DNA from: Lumbricus rubellus
Taxonomy: Eukaryota; Annelida; Clitellata; Crassiclitellata; Lumbricidae
Length of the DNA stretch: 64,000 bases
Assembly: GCA_945859605.1 (NCBI GenBank)
Contig: OX243814.1
Location: 19,144,931-19,208,930 of the forward strand
Direction: 5' to 3'
In this document: in pieces, positions 11,224-23,777 of the stretch
Layout of the letters: each line of letters begins with the position of its first letter
Numbering within the stretch: the stretch's first letter is position 1
The notes under the pieces: generated by a model
What the model saw: only the letters and a program-made list of their open reading frames with translations
Told to the model about the DNA's origin: nothing
Database searches by the model: none
Made by a program: the position numbers and the translations under genes

Positions 11224-11410
11224 TTCGCTCTTTATCTTTGGTCCCAATTCCCAAAGAATCGACGTCGTTTCACGCTAGACTTAACCGACAATAAGTTAAT
11301 AGAGCGTGACCAATATCCGCTTAAAGCTCAGACAGACATACAGACAGACAGACAGACAGACAGACACACAGACAGACAAGACAGACAGATGGACAGAAAC
11401 AACAACTACC

Positions 11411-11655
11411 GTGTGGGGCGCGATGGTGTAGTGGTGGCGTTGGTGCCTTGGAACCGGAGGGTTCCAGGTTGGAATCCATCTCAAGCCGCCGCGTAGGAAC
11501 CTTGGGCAAGTCCTTCATCCGTTATTGCTCGGGCGCTTCGGCGTGAAACTTCGATGCAGTGTTCGCGCTGTAATCGGGAGCGCCTCTGAGTAGAGAGATT
11601 TACGGGCGCTATAGAAATGGAGAAATAAATAAATAAACAAATAAATAAATAAATA
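11411..11655 (+). mobile_element. tRNA-derived SINE with LINE-like 3' end
   Basis: The head begins gtgtggggcgcgatgg. A perfect RNA polymerase III box A, TGGTGTAGTGG, lies at 11424-11434. A one-mismatch box B, GGTTGGAATCC, lies at 11467-11477, the usual spacing. The body runs into gggagcgcctctgagtag and gcgctatag, the same 3' hairpin that ends the LINE copies in this window, and then an (AAATA)n tail like that of the LINE at 35831. This suggests the LINE machinery mobilises the SINE. Not a functional tRNA gene: the cloverleaf is not intact. Confidence 0.8.
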
Positions 11656-11929
11656 CTGTACACTCTCCTGCCATCTTGGTACAAAATTCCTCTGTTGTGG
11701 TTGCCAATTTTAGCGAGACAACTCCCTTTCTGGGTGACTCTATCTCTCATGATCTTCTTCCTATAACTTGATATATAGGCTAGTTAGCACCGTTATCTTT
11801 TTTGTCACTCTAATTTGTTTGGTACATATTTTCGTGTTGATTTGTCTGAATAAACCAGTTGGAATCAAATTGAATTGGATTGGAGGAAAGAGAGACAGAG
11901 AAAGCGAGACAAAACGACAAATGTATAGT

Positions 11930-12065
11930 TACTGGCTGCATGGCGCACGAACTGACGGACGGCCGGTGTGGTATGAAATTATGTCCGGGCATGAAATATT
12001 GTCCGAAACATACTGTCATTGGTTAACGTGACCGCTGACGTCAGACAGCAACTGTCAATCAAAAG
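11930..12065. repeat. Long-range inverted repeat, left copy
   Basis: The segment around ccggtgtggtatgaaattat and gtccgggcatgaaatattgt is matched as a diverged complement at about 14230-14360, 2.3 kb away. It could be the terminal repeats of an old element with the 12544-13127 element nested inside. Confidence 0.5.
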
Positions 12066-12543
12066 TATTAATAGAACCGTGAGATCTTGTCCGGGAAAGA
12101 CATAAAATAGCAAAGGTAATAATTCCAACACAACCTGTCCATCTAATAATAAACATCGACATCTATATTAAGAACTTGTTATTAATAGTAACCACAGAGC
12201 GTTTCCGATAAAGACCTACAATACAAAAGATAATAATTCCAACGTCCCATAAAAATTGGGAGCTATAGGCTAATTACGAGAAATAGGGCAAAGAAACACG
12301 GACTATTTATTTGCGTTTAATTAACTCAGACTCTTCCATAATAATCACTCAATTATCTATGTGCACGTGCTTCTCCGCATACTTCCTTTCAGAATTGAAT
12401 ATTCTATTGAAACGCTAGGCCTATATTCGGACAACATTGGCGTTAAAACTCGGGGCCAAATAACTGTTTAAAACTGCTACACGCAGCCTACACATACTAA
12501 AATATTTGTAGCAATAATTTATATGTAGCCTACTGGAGGGTGT

Positions 12544-13127
12544 CACGACAACTGGTCTACAGACAACTCGTCTAACGACAAGTGGTCTACAGACATCCAG
12601 CGCTTTAAGAAATGGAAGCTGTATGCAAGTTTTTTTATAGGTGAAATGGACGCTGGATTGATGAAAAAATGCAAGATAGACCGAATCTGGATGACGGTTC
12701 TTTTACATATGAAATAGAAGCTGGATTGACAAAAATGACGCATGAGAAATAAAAGCTGGATACAGGCTTTTCTAGTTCTGAAATAGACGCTGAATTTATG
12801 AGAAAAAAACCGCTTAAGTAATGGAAGCTGGATGAGGGCATTTTTATATCTGAAATGGAAGCTGGAATGACAAAAATAGCGAGCGAGAAATATAAGGTAT
12901 TTTTAGATCTGAAATAGAAACTGGATGGATGTTGAAATACATGAATGAAAATCATCAATCCCGCTTCCATTAAAGCTAGAAAACCATTCAGTTTTTTCTC
13001 TCAAAAATCTAGCTTCTATTTCATCAATAGGCCTACTAGTCGTCTGTATACCAGTACTGTTGTCGTTATACCAAGTGTCTGTAGACGAGTTGCCGTTAGA
13101 CGAGTTGTCTGTTGACCAATTGTCGTG
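12544..13127. mobile_element. Inverted-repeat element with degenerate internal tandem repeat
   Basis: The ~50-bp terminal inverted repeats contain CACGACAACTGGTC, ACAGACAACTCGTCTAACG and a further gtctacagaca on the left, mirrored at 13075-13127. The interior is a degenerate tandem array of a ~35-bp unit with core gaaatagaagctggattgat. The same array core occurs in a different inverted-repeat setting at 58140-58560. Confidence 0.7.
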
Positions 13128-14229
13128 GAACCGTATTGGAGAGTTCTAACCCAGGTGCACAGTAGGTTTACAATGGCTATCATTAAGTAGGCTGCTAGTA
13201 AGTAAGTCAGTCAGTCAGTCAGTCGAAGTAAGAATATTGTTCATTAGACCACCAGCAAGCGCATAGTAGTTTGTACAATAATAAATTATAGAAACATGTA
13301 AGCAAAGTCATACAATATTCTCATAACAAAGCTTTGGGCATAAAATTCAACTCTATTTTGTACACTAGGTGGCCTGGCTCGAGCATTATATGAAGCACCT
13401 TATGGGAATGGAGGAGGTAGTGAAGAATGTGAAAAGGACTTAATAGGATAGAGCGGAAAAGAGCAGAGTAAGCCCCTAGAACAGAGTGCGTCAATACTTG
13501 GAAAATCAGTAGAGATGAAGCCTGAACGGGTGAGTTCTTCTTGAAACACCGTGAAGACGTCTACGCCCCATGGCATTTGCAAATACCCACCACAGAGGGC
13601 AGGCATACAGTTTAATCTAATCTGGGCATGGCAGTAGCTCTAACCACATCAACAGCCGTGATGTTTTGGGCATTTGCTTAAATTATCGAAATAAAAACCA
13701 TACTAAATAATTATGTTCTCTGAAAACCTTATAACCCCTCATAATAATTATGTTTATTATGTGGTAATAAAGTACGCTAAAATATGTTAATAATAAAGCG
13801 CTACAAAAATATGCGAGTAGCATGAGCCAATTTGATATAAAAAAGAGTAGCCTAATGCTGCATGTGGCTAATAATTTGGAAAACCGAATCGATGGATTAC
13901 TTCAAATAAACACAACTATGGAGCAGTTAAATTAGATGAGGCATATATGAAGGCCGCAAGTCTTTTAAAGATTTAGCCCATATTTACAAACGCCTTTACT
14001 CATAACCACTTGGCCTGTTCTACGATGGGAAATTCTATCTAAAAATAGAAATAGGGTCATCGCAATGGCAACTACACACATGGTGCTTTCAATAATAATT
14101 CCACTGTTCAGATCCTTGTTTTCTCAAATCTTATGACAAAAATATTTTTGGCGAGTGTTATTGATAATATTACATTTTAAGCGGACAATATCTAGTGAAG
14201 TACTGCTTCGACAAGCGGGATACATATAA
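13128..14229. other. No gene recognised
   Basis: AT-rich sequence with a short CAGT repeat at about 13200-13225. No exon, domain or element is recognised. Confidence 0.5.
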
Positions 14230-14360
14230 CGGCGGAGTCGGACACGATTTCATGCCGGACAATATCTCATGCGTAGACCGCATGAAATACTGTCTTGACA
14301 ACGGAAGTGGGCGGAGTCGGACAACATTTCATGCCGGACATATTATCACGCCACACCGGA
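14230..14360. repeat. Long-range inverted repeat, right copy
   Basis: Contains tcggacaacatttcatgcc and cacgccacaccgg, the diverged complement of the 11930-12065 segment. A second partial copy of the ggacaatatctcatgc motif sits beside it. Confidence 0.5.
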
Positions 14361-14589
14361 CGAACTGTTTCCTCTCACTCATTCAGTAGACAGCGAAGTT
14401 GCCGAGACGGAATTTGAAAGAGAATAACTGCACAGGAGAACAAGTGCAAACAGCGAAAGACAAAAGAGGCAACGCTGCGCTCGTTAATAGGTTGGAGCCC
14501 CCTTCGCATGGTTTTCGAACGACGCTTTAACGTTTTGATCCTCTACGATTGCGACAATGCCAACCGATGCTCCATTAATTATTTTAAAC

Positions 14590-14915
14590 GTTTACTACCT
14601 GTGTGTAAGAGTGTGTGGTGTGTGTGTGTGCGTGCGCGTGTGTGCGTGTGTGTATATGTATGTGTAGGCTGCGGTATTTTGGTTTCTAAGAAGGCAAACA
14701 AGCAGCGAATCCTTGGTAGGCTTTTAACTTGTCGTAGAGTGAGGAGTGGGGGAAGGAGGTCGGCAGGTGGGCGAGCTACACAGGTATTCTACTATATTTG
14801 TATATTTATATGTATATATACAGTGTTATACACTGTATATTGTATATACGCTATATGCGTCTATTATATACAGTATATAAGATATATATTGTATACTGTA
14901 TATAATAGGCGCAGC
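14590..14915. repeat. GT tract and TA-rich inverted repeat
   Basis: A (GT)n-like tract lies at about 14600-14660. An inverted repeat with ~21-bp arms (gcgtctattatatacagtat and its complement, one mismatch) spans about 14856-14913. Confidence 0.7.
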
Positions 14916-15409
14916 CATGGTCGCCTAAATGTCGCCTCTCGCATACGGTGCGTTTATAAAAGCAGGTATGCTATGCGTCTAACAGTATAGAGTCTGTACG
15001 TACATGAATAGAGATCCTACCTGAGGTCGAAAAGTTTAACCGTTTAACTCGCAGGTGAGTGATGTCGACTTAGGCCTATTTAGTGATAACAGTGATCTTG
15101 TATTATTGATGATTGCATAGTAAGCATACTCGCTTAATTATATTATTCAGAGACTTTAGTCCTCAGGCTCACCTGATTTCGTTGTACTTGTAACTCTCGT
15201 TAGCACTTCAACAACTATACAGAGATTGGCCGTTTAGCCTATAATAGGTGAGTTGCTTCGAGCATTTCTATTTAGCCCGTTGCAACACGAATAGTACGCG
15301 TGCCGCCGGTATACACACGAGAGCCGATCGAATCTCATAATGGTGAGGCACGTTCCTTTTTCGTACAATGTATCACGAGAACGCGACGACTTCTATAAGG
15401 TTTAGGGAG

Positions 15410-15580
15410 TTATATAGAGTTGATTGAGCTATTGATTGTTTGGTTGAATGGATTCGATATGTTACTGGTTGATTGATTCGTTGATTGGTTCGGTGGTTGA
15501 TCGATTGATTGTTCTATTCACTGTTCGGTCCATTGATGGATTTATTGATTGATTGACTGGTCAGTGATCGATTGAGTTTT
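15410..15580. repeat. Degenerate GATT repeat
   Basis: Decayed gattgattg tetranucleotide tract upstream of leader exon B. Confidence 0.75.
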
Positions 15581-15806
15581 TGGATTGCCACGTACATGTA
15601 TGCCAGCATGCAACTGATCATAATGACCACCACGTTGCGATTCTGTCTTTGATTGCTATTAATTAATGCATTAATCCATAGGTAGCCTATATACAGTCAG
15701 GAAACAATATCGTACATGTAGGTTTGTAATACCATGACCAAATAAAAGCCACGCTGCTTCTTCGTTCAGTTTTATTAAATGCCTTCCACTTGTTCGCAAT
15801 TTGCAG

Positions 15807-16021
15807 GTTTAGCAATTATTGGATATTTGAGAGAGATTCTCAACCAACGTCCTTGACACCTTGACACGTAGCCATGGTGACCAGATGGAGTAACCAAGGC
15901 AACGGTCGACGAACAACCGAAGCTGTTTACTACCAGTTACTCATAGCAACCATCGTCGCAGCCTATCTGGTGACGTCATCCAATTGTCTACCCGCATCAA
16001 AGGAAAGGCAAAGCCACCCAG
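15807..16021 (+). CDS. Leader (signal-peptide) exon B; coding from 15874
   Basis: The acceptor at 15806 follows ccacttgttcgcaatttgcag, so a 5' UTR exon probably lies upstream. The ATG at 15874 has a good Kozak context (gccATGG). The coding part is 148 nt, giving 49 codons plus one base (phase 1), and ends at a CCCAG|gtaggc donor. The peptide starts MVTRWSNQGNGRRTTEAV and contains the hydrophobic stretch YQLLIATIVAAYLVTSS, a likely signal sequence. The single cysteine lies just after it. The phase matches every downstream mini-exon. Leader copies also exist at 2652 (copy A) and 16690 (broken). Confidence 0.65.
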
Positions 16022-19000
16022 GTAGGCTACACAGAGATCACAAGCGACTTAAACAATTTTCGGCCCAATTTTCATGCCACAGGTAGTTACTAAAAGAACT
16101 CGTTGGATCAAATTGGACCATATGAGGTCAGAATGGGTTAGATTAAATTAAATTAGATTAGATTAGATTATATTTGATTTGATTAAATTAGATTAGATTT
16201 GATTAAATTAAATTAGATTAGGTTAAGTTAGATTGGCCTTCGACTATATTAAAGTGAATTTAATTGATTTAGAGAGGTAATTAATTAATTTAAGTCTGCA
16301 GGTGGACTTGTGAAGATATAAGTTAAGCTTATAAGCACTACTGTATAATAGTTCATTACTCAAGTTTGCAGTCCTTAATGAATATTTTATATAATTGAAT
16401 TCTCAAAGAAAGTATAATCTTTGATGTTCCAAGAGTTTTGAACTGAACTTCAGATCATGTAAAAAAACTCTTTTATAAGTGCCACTCATAATACTCATTC
16501 TATCAAATGAACCTAATAATTAAGATGCACATAAATATCCAAATGTTGACTGACGTTAGTGAACGAATGACTAAGTAATGATCTCGTTAATGTTGCAATC
16601 CAGTGGTCCATTGTAAATTCAAATTAATTATTGCTTTTTAAGATTATGCGAATATGCAGACGTAAAAATAGTCTACTGCAGCACCTATCACACCACACGG
16701 GGTAACCAAGGCAACGGCCTAAGAGCTAGCACCGCTGTTTACTATACCAGTTGCTCATAGAGTCCATCCTATAGCAACGTATCTGGTGACGTACAATTGG
16801 CTGCTCCACGTAGGCTAATAATTATGAAATTGTGTTAATGACACTTTTGAGCAAGTGCATGGTTACTGGTATAATTGATCTCGTTAATGTTGCAATAATT
16901 TAATCTGAAACGGTGCTTAGTGATGGATAATGAAGAATAGAAAGAACGAGTTTTCATATGAAATATAAGTGTATGGAATTGAAATTGAGCGAGGAAGAAA
17001 GGGACTTGGGAGTGATTATGGAAACCCTACAAGACAAATGTGATGAAACACCGAAAAATCTAGCTCACTTTTAGGAATTATAAGGACAATTATAGCTACC
17101 AGAGACAAAGATACCGTGTGCTGCGGCTGTGCAGACACTTGTTTAAGCCACAGTTGGAATACTACATCCATACCTGAAACAGGGCATGAAAAAACTGAAG
17201 AAAGACTAGTGCAAAAAGAAGAGCAACAAAAAATGATTTGGGGTATAGAAGGATATGGGCCATGCAGAAATGTTGAAAGGTGTGGACTGACAGCACTGGA
17301 GAGGCGAGGAGCAGAGGAGATCTAATCAAAGAGACAAAATTATCACTGGAGTGGATGCGCTAAGGTCGGGGGAGTTCTTAAATTATAGCTATAGCACCAA
17401 AGAAGAAAAGTCGAGAACATAGGTATAAGTTATTCAAAATGCTCCTCGATATAATTATAAGTGGCCAAAATAAAAATTCTCAGTGCTGAACCTCCTACAG
17501 GTACACCAGATAAGGATTACACTGTTTACACAGATACGGGACTAAGGGGAATTTATGTTAAAATACGATCGTGGCTTCCTATACCTCCTGTATTCGGAAA
17601 TTTTGTGGTCATACCTCTAACATCCGCTTTCACTTAACTATAACTTCTGATCCACACCACAAACCTTTTGCCCATACAAATACCTGACTATATTCGCCTT
17701 TAGATGTAGGTCTATGGGACCACATGCAGCATGGAACGAGATTTCTTTATCAATTATAGGCAACTCCCTAACCTATAATTAAATGTCTCTTCAAAAAAGG
17801 ATTGAGCCACTTCTTGATCGGTAAAAAAGTGATCTAGAGCACTATAAAATCTGCTTGATCCAAATAGCAGATGTTGATCAATGCCACCTAATCCATCCTA
17901 GTGAGATTTACTGTATATTTACACCTAATTTTGTGTCATTGCAATTTACTGGTGTAGACTAATTGGAATGCGTGTTTAAAGTATAGTATAGTATAGTATA
18001 TGAGCATTTATAAAGCGCCTCTGACAGACTTGCTATTCAGAGGCGCAAAGATGTTTGTTGAGTCGTTAGTTAAGATTTACTTACCAGTATAAGATATTTC
18101 CTTTTATTTTGAAATATGCCTATTGCCTAGTTTGGACCATTTGAGTATAATAGGCTATTTTTGGCTTAGGCCTACGAGGTGTGCTCCTATACTTTAGGGG
18201 ACCAGACCTATAGCGGGCCCTACGAATACTTATAAGCTTAAGTCTTCCAAGTGAATTCGCAGTGGTTCCAACGCAGATCATTACTATAGTACATGCATAT
18301 AGGCCTATTATTATGCCTATACGTCTCCTGAACCACTTGAAACCCTTGTAATGTTCATATGTTTATGTTATCAATGCATTTGTTGAAAGGTCAGGCCATA
18401 ATATGGCCTACGATCGTAACTCATTATTATGAGTTACGATTGTAGGCTATTCGTGTGTAGAGGCCTACATGTTGAGGCGAATAGGTTATTATTGATACAG
18501 GTAGAGAGTGCCGGGAACCGAGACTATCTCGCGCCGATGTACGTCAATAATAATTGAGAAATGTATCGATACATTGGATGACGAAGTTCTTGTCACTTGT
18601 CCGACACAGTCGACAGATCGTCTGAGAGGTTCACCACTCACCATCTGGACATTGTGGACACATAACTTAATATATGACGGCATAGGAAGGTATACTGATC
18701 ACAGTCTGACACATCAGGGATGGGCGGATTGAAGAGGGTGGGCATGTGCATCGGGAGAGGGTCACGAGAGTCTCTATACCTCCGTAGAGTCGTCTTCCTT
18801 CGAGATGGACCCAAACACTTGTGGAGGCCATGCAGGAGGCGTGTTGATGACCTTCGAAAAAGGAGGGACGTGGATGAGCATGACTACGCCCCATCCAACG
18901 CCAAGTGGTCTCAACGGCAATTTAGTTCAGAATGGACATCGACAGACGATGGATAGCCTACATGTGTACAATGTTGTACATGTATCAGGCAGCCAATGAG

Positions 19001-22000
19001 GTCTATTAACAGCAGCTTCGAATCGACATTTCATAAACGAACAGATACATGTAGTAAGCTTACTTCGCATGCTTGATCGGCTGCACCAAAATTATGAGCT
19101 GATGCCACTGATCGCCTTCCAGAATGGCACCTTGCTCAACTGCTGATGCATACTGTGGGATTCTCGCACATCTCCTGTGTCACTGTGTCAACCTCCAACT
19201 CAGTGGAAAATGGTAGTCATCCAACCCCCGTATGAAAAGTATATCTATCGAGAACCCTTGCTGAGTACAGTAAGTGTTGCTGTCTCCATTGTCCCCTATT
19301 CTCGCCCGACTGAGGGGGAATAGTGGAAGCGTACATGGTATTGTATCATACCCCCCAATGTCTCACCTGCTGAGTGATACACTGCAGTATGTCCTATAAT
19401 CAGGTTCAACTATACTGCAGCGATAATATACATGTTGCATCAGTCCCCTCCTTCCTCCAGTCTGATGAGCACGTGACTCTATGCTCTATAGGCTCCTTCG
19501 ATTTTGCAAAGGCATTCGACACCGTCCGGTTGCAGCTGTGTCGTGCAGTAATTTTTGTATGTACGATTTGATTCGCATGTAGTACACGTGCAGCCTGTTT
19601 CAATTCCCCCAATGCTCAGAGACCGTGTAGTCTGCTCTCTCGCCCTCTTAGCTTTGTGCTTCCTAACAATGACGCGACAGAAACAGCTTGAACCTCTCTC
19701 GAGTGTTTTATAGACACTTAATCAAGGCACCTCCCCCTCCCAATCTGACTAACTCAATTGAAGTTTTTCTGACAGTCATTTCCTACTCTCTGTACTTGGT
19801 TGCTAGGCCTAAAGGCCTATATGTAAACATGGGTTTATTAAACGAATATAACGACTATCCTTTTGTAACAAGTGATAGTCAAGCTTACATGCCAGCTAGG
19901 GCTGTTTTTAAGGAATATTTAGAACTGCACCACCCCCCCTCTTTTCCTTCCCATCCTCCATGGCAAATTACTTCCAATCGGAAGACAATGACCGTTTCTT
20001 GATAGTTTTAACTGTACAGAAGTGCTTTTACAACTGCACAAATTCATTTAGAACTGCACATTTTGTGTACAACTGCACGTTAAAAAAGCCCTGTTACATG
20101 CAGCGCAAAAATGTGCTATAGTGGGAATAGGTTAACCTTGTCTCTTTTCACCTTTTGTCAATCTTTGCCCTGTAGCTTTTTATTTTAGTCATGCCATTTT
20201 TTTAAATGGGGGGCCGCAATGCATGGGCATTTCTTAATAGGGGGGGGGGGCAAAATTGTACAATATATACATTGTTCCAAGGCATGTTGAATCCAAAGGG
20301 GGGCCACGATACATGGGAATTCCAAATGGGGGGCCATGGCCGGATAAGCCCCCCCTGGATCCGCCCCTGCTTACTTTTATGCTATCGAACCTGAAATCAA
20401 TCCATGACTTATCTGATTCCCATTCCATGTTTATTTCTTTCCATGCTCACCTCATAATATATATCAGACATCTCATCTCAACCCGAATATTACTTCGATT
20501 GGCCTGATTTCTCTGTTGTTTCTTTGTCAGTGATTGTCGCGCATGTATAGGCTAATTATAAATTCATTATGTCTCCGTTTAATCAGAGTATTAGCGTTGT
20601 CTTATCTTAGCCAACCCATCTCTATCTCGTCCATATTATATAGGCCTACTTAATTTTGATCCTTGCTTCCATTACTTTTTCCAGTCCCGTCCTACCTTAC
20701 CTTACCGGCTTACCCTATATGTTGCTTTACTCAAAATCTATCACGTCCCAACTCGTTGCGTTGGCTTGTTCTACACTTCTCTATCTGAGCGATGAGCTGA
20801 TAAGTTTTAATTGTTTTTGTTCTTATGGCAGATGGGAAAGTTGTGCTTTCGAGTGTAGTCAGTGAATTTGAAGACGCTCTGTCGCGATTGAAGCAGTACG
20901 CCAACAGTCTCTCCTCACAATCAGACAGATCCAACAACCAAGCAGGTAAGAGATGGGAGTGGCAGTTACACGGTTATGAATACCCATGGATGCGTAGGCC
21001 TACATGTACTTTATATAGAATATACATTAAACTATATAATTGTATAGTCATATATTATATATAATATATTATTATGATAGGCCTATATACAATATAATAT
21101 TAAATGTATTATATATTATATCGTGCAAACAAGATATTGCGGCGTCTTTCAGAGGAAATGTCGTCGTGTTAATTAATTCTCCAACTCACGTTCATGTGCT
21201 TAGCAAGATCTTAAAGGATCTGCGAACTTGAGTGCGATCTACATGCACGAAATACGAATTTAGCTTAACACGATGACGATGGCAAAATCGAATGATGAGA
21301 GTTCATGTCCTTGCCATAATTATATAGTAGAAACTTGTTTTAAAATCTAGCTCCACCTCTGCCCCTAGTTGACTCGGCTACGATGAATACATTGACCGTA
21401 CACTGTCGGTGGAAGATGATGCGGCAAGGGAGAGGCGTGGAATAAATACAGAGCGGCTGATTGCAGGAGGTCGAATAGGAGCAAGAAAAAGAGTATGTCT
21501 AGGCCTCTTTGGCTATTTCGAAGACGATCGAAGCATGCATAGACCTATAGTTATTGTGGATGATGTCAACAATGTGACAATATTGAATATTAACAGGGTA
21601 TTGATTAAAAACTCAAAGCCCATAAGATAGACTACATTGGTGACGTATTGTCTAAGCCAGTCAACTGAACGTAAAGTCTAGACAGGAGAACTTGGACTAT
21701 TTTTAACTTTGTGTAGCTCAACAATGACTTTCACGAGAACATTTTTAAACGCGAAGTTATTGTGGTGAGTCGCGTAGATTGCATGTCTGCAATTGACGCC
21801 GTAATTCTCCAATGCTTGTAACTTGTAGGCTATGTTGGCTGGAAAAAGATTTTTAAAATAGAGAAAAATATAAGTGTAGGCAATATTATGCACATGATAT
21901 AAATGTTTTACATCTGCAGAGCTATTGGCATTTGCTCAAGTGGTGTCATGAGTTCAAGTTCTGCATTATGGCCTATGTGCGTTAGGCTGAGCAATCAAGT

Positions 22001-22254
22001 GAAGGGTGTTTGCCTATGCTTTGGTAGGCCTATAATTAGTCTCAACCAAAGGTTTTCTAATTTGTAATACGATAAGCTTAGTGTACGTCAAGTGTTGGTG
22101 CTATTTTTAAGTCTTGCAATTTTCCTGACTAATCCCATTGTGATGTGAGTCTGCTTCGCAAAGCTATAGGTCTGCAAGTCACTAGGCCTACAATTAGACG
22201 AAATAAGCCTAACAGTTAGCCTGTATATCGACCAACCAAATTGACCATTCCTGC

Positions 22255-22312
<58 letters not shown>

Positions 22313-23499
22313 ACTGTTTGCATGTCCAATCGAGTATATCCTACATTGTGTGTGGAACAGTGTAAAAATCATGTGGATATATGCAGAGTATGAATGAGTG
22401 GACTTACGGACAGCTGAATGGTGAGACGAATTAGAGGATAAATGGAATGAATGATGAATGGACGTATCCATAGTATGTCTATGACTTCGTTATGGTTGGT
22501 CCATCTTTCTGGAATAAGTTACCTAACACCGTAATGAACGTCTCGGTCTTGCTTTGCTTCTTTTCGCTAGAACACCAATACGGTATATATCGTTGATTGT
22601 GGTGAGGCGCCGTCAAGTCGTGGGCGCTTCTGATGAGTTTCTCTTTACGTATAGCGCTATATAAATTCACGATTACGATTACGATGGGTAGATGGATGAA
22701 TGATGATGGATCTCTTAGGTTTATGGTACTGAAGAATGAATATGTTTCTTGCATTTCTGTCAACAGATGGCGGAGATGATGAGGATCCATTGGCGGAATC
22801 CATAGAAAGAGAATCGAGAGATGAAGATTGTAAGTGCAGCTGTTTATGCACGTTTCAAGTGAAATTCTTATTATACCAATATTATAATTATAATATTATA
22901 TTATTATACCAATATTATAATTATAATATTATATTAATATACCAGTATTATATTATAATATTATCTTATTATACCAATAATTTTTTTATATTATAATTAT
23001 AATATTATATTATTATACCAATATTATATTATTGTTGCCACCTATGTGCTTATAGCAGGTTCTGTAATTTGTTTAGCAATGTTAATGGAATGGGAAAGTT
23101 TCAAACGCCACGGTGATCAATGCTGTCGGTTCTTTGATTTATTCAAAGCCACGTTTTCACGTTCAGAAATGTGGAGTTGACTTACATGTATTGTGACGCC
23201 ACAGCTTCCTTTGTTAGGTTTACTGTAACACAGGACCCAGTTCCAGGATTCAACCTTCGCTAGCACCAAGGGCTAGGCCTTCTTGTGAAAGTTAGAGTTA
23301 CTTGCTTGTTGCTGTTTAACGACACTGTGTCATATCAAAGATGACTATAGTGTCGCCTCCTCCTTTCTCCAGGCTTGGGACTAACACTGTCAGAGTGCAA
23401 GCTGTGGCGGAGTTCGAAGAGATTCACCTATACTGTAGCCTGTCTTTGTGTGATATTTGAGACTTTTCTATCTTCAGCAGAGGTGCGTTTAATTTTAAT

Positions 23500-23535
<36 letters not shown>

Positions 23536-23745
23536 CATACATACATACATACATACATACATACATACATACATACATACATACATACATACATACATAC
23601 ATACATACATACATACATACATACATACATACATACATACATACATACATACATACATACATACATACATACATACATACATACATACATACATACATAC
23701 ATACATACATACATACATACATACATACATACATACATACATACA

Positions 23746-23777
<32 letters not shown>

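Noticed and set aside
11411..11482. Functional tRNA gene
   Set aside because: Box A and B are present but the acceptor stem and cloverleaf do not pair properly, and the unit continues into a SINE body and tail.
21409..21630. 73-codon ORF as an exon of the mini-exon gene
   Set aside because: No acceptor/donor pair in phase 1 and no similarity to the other modules.
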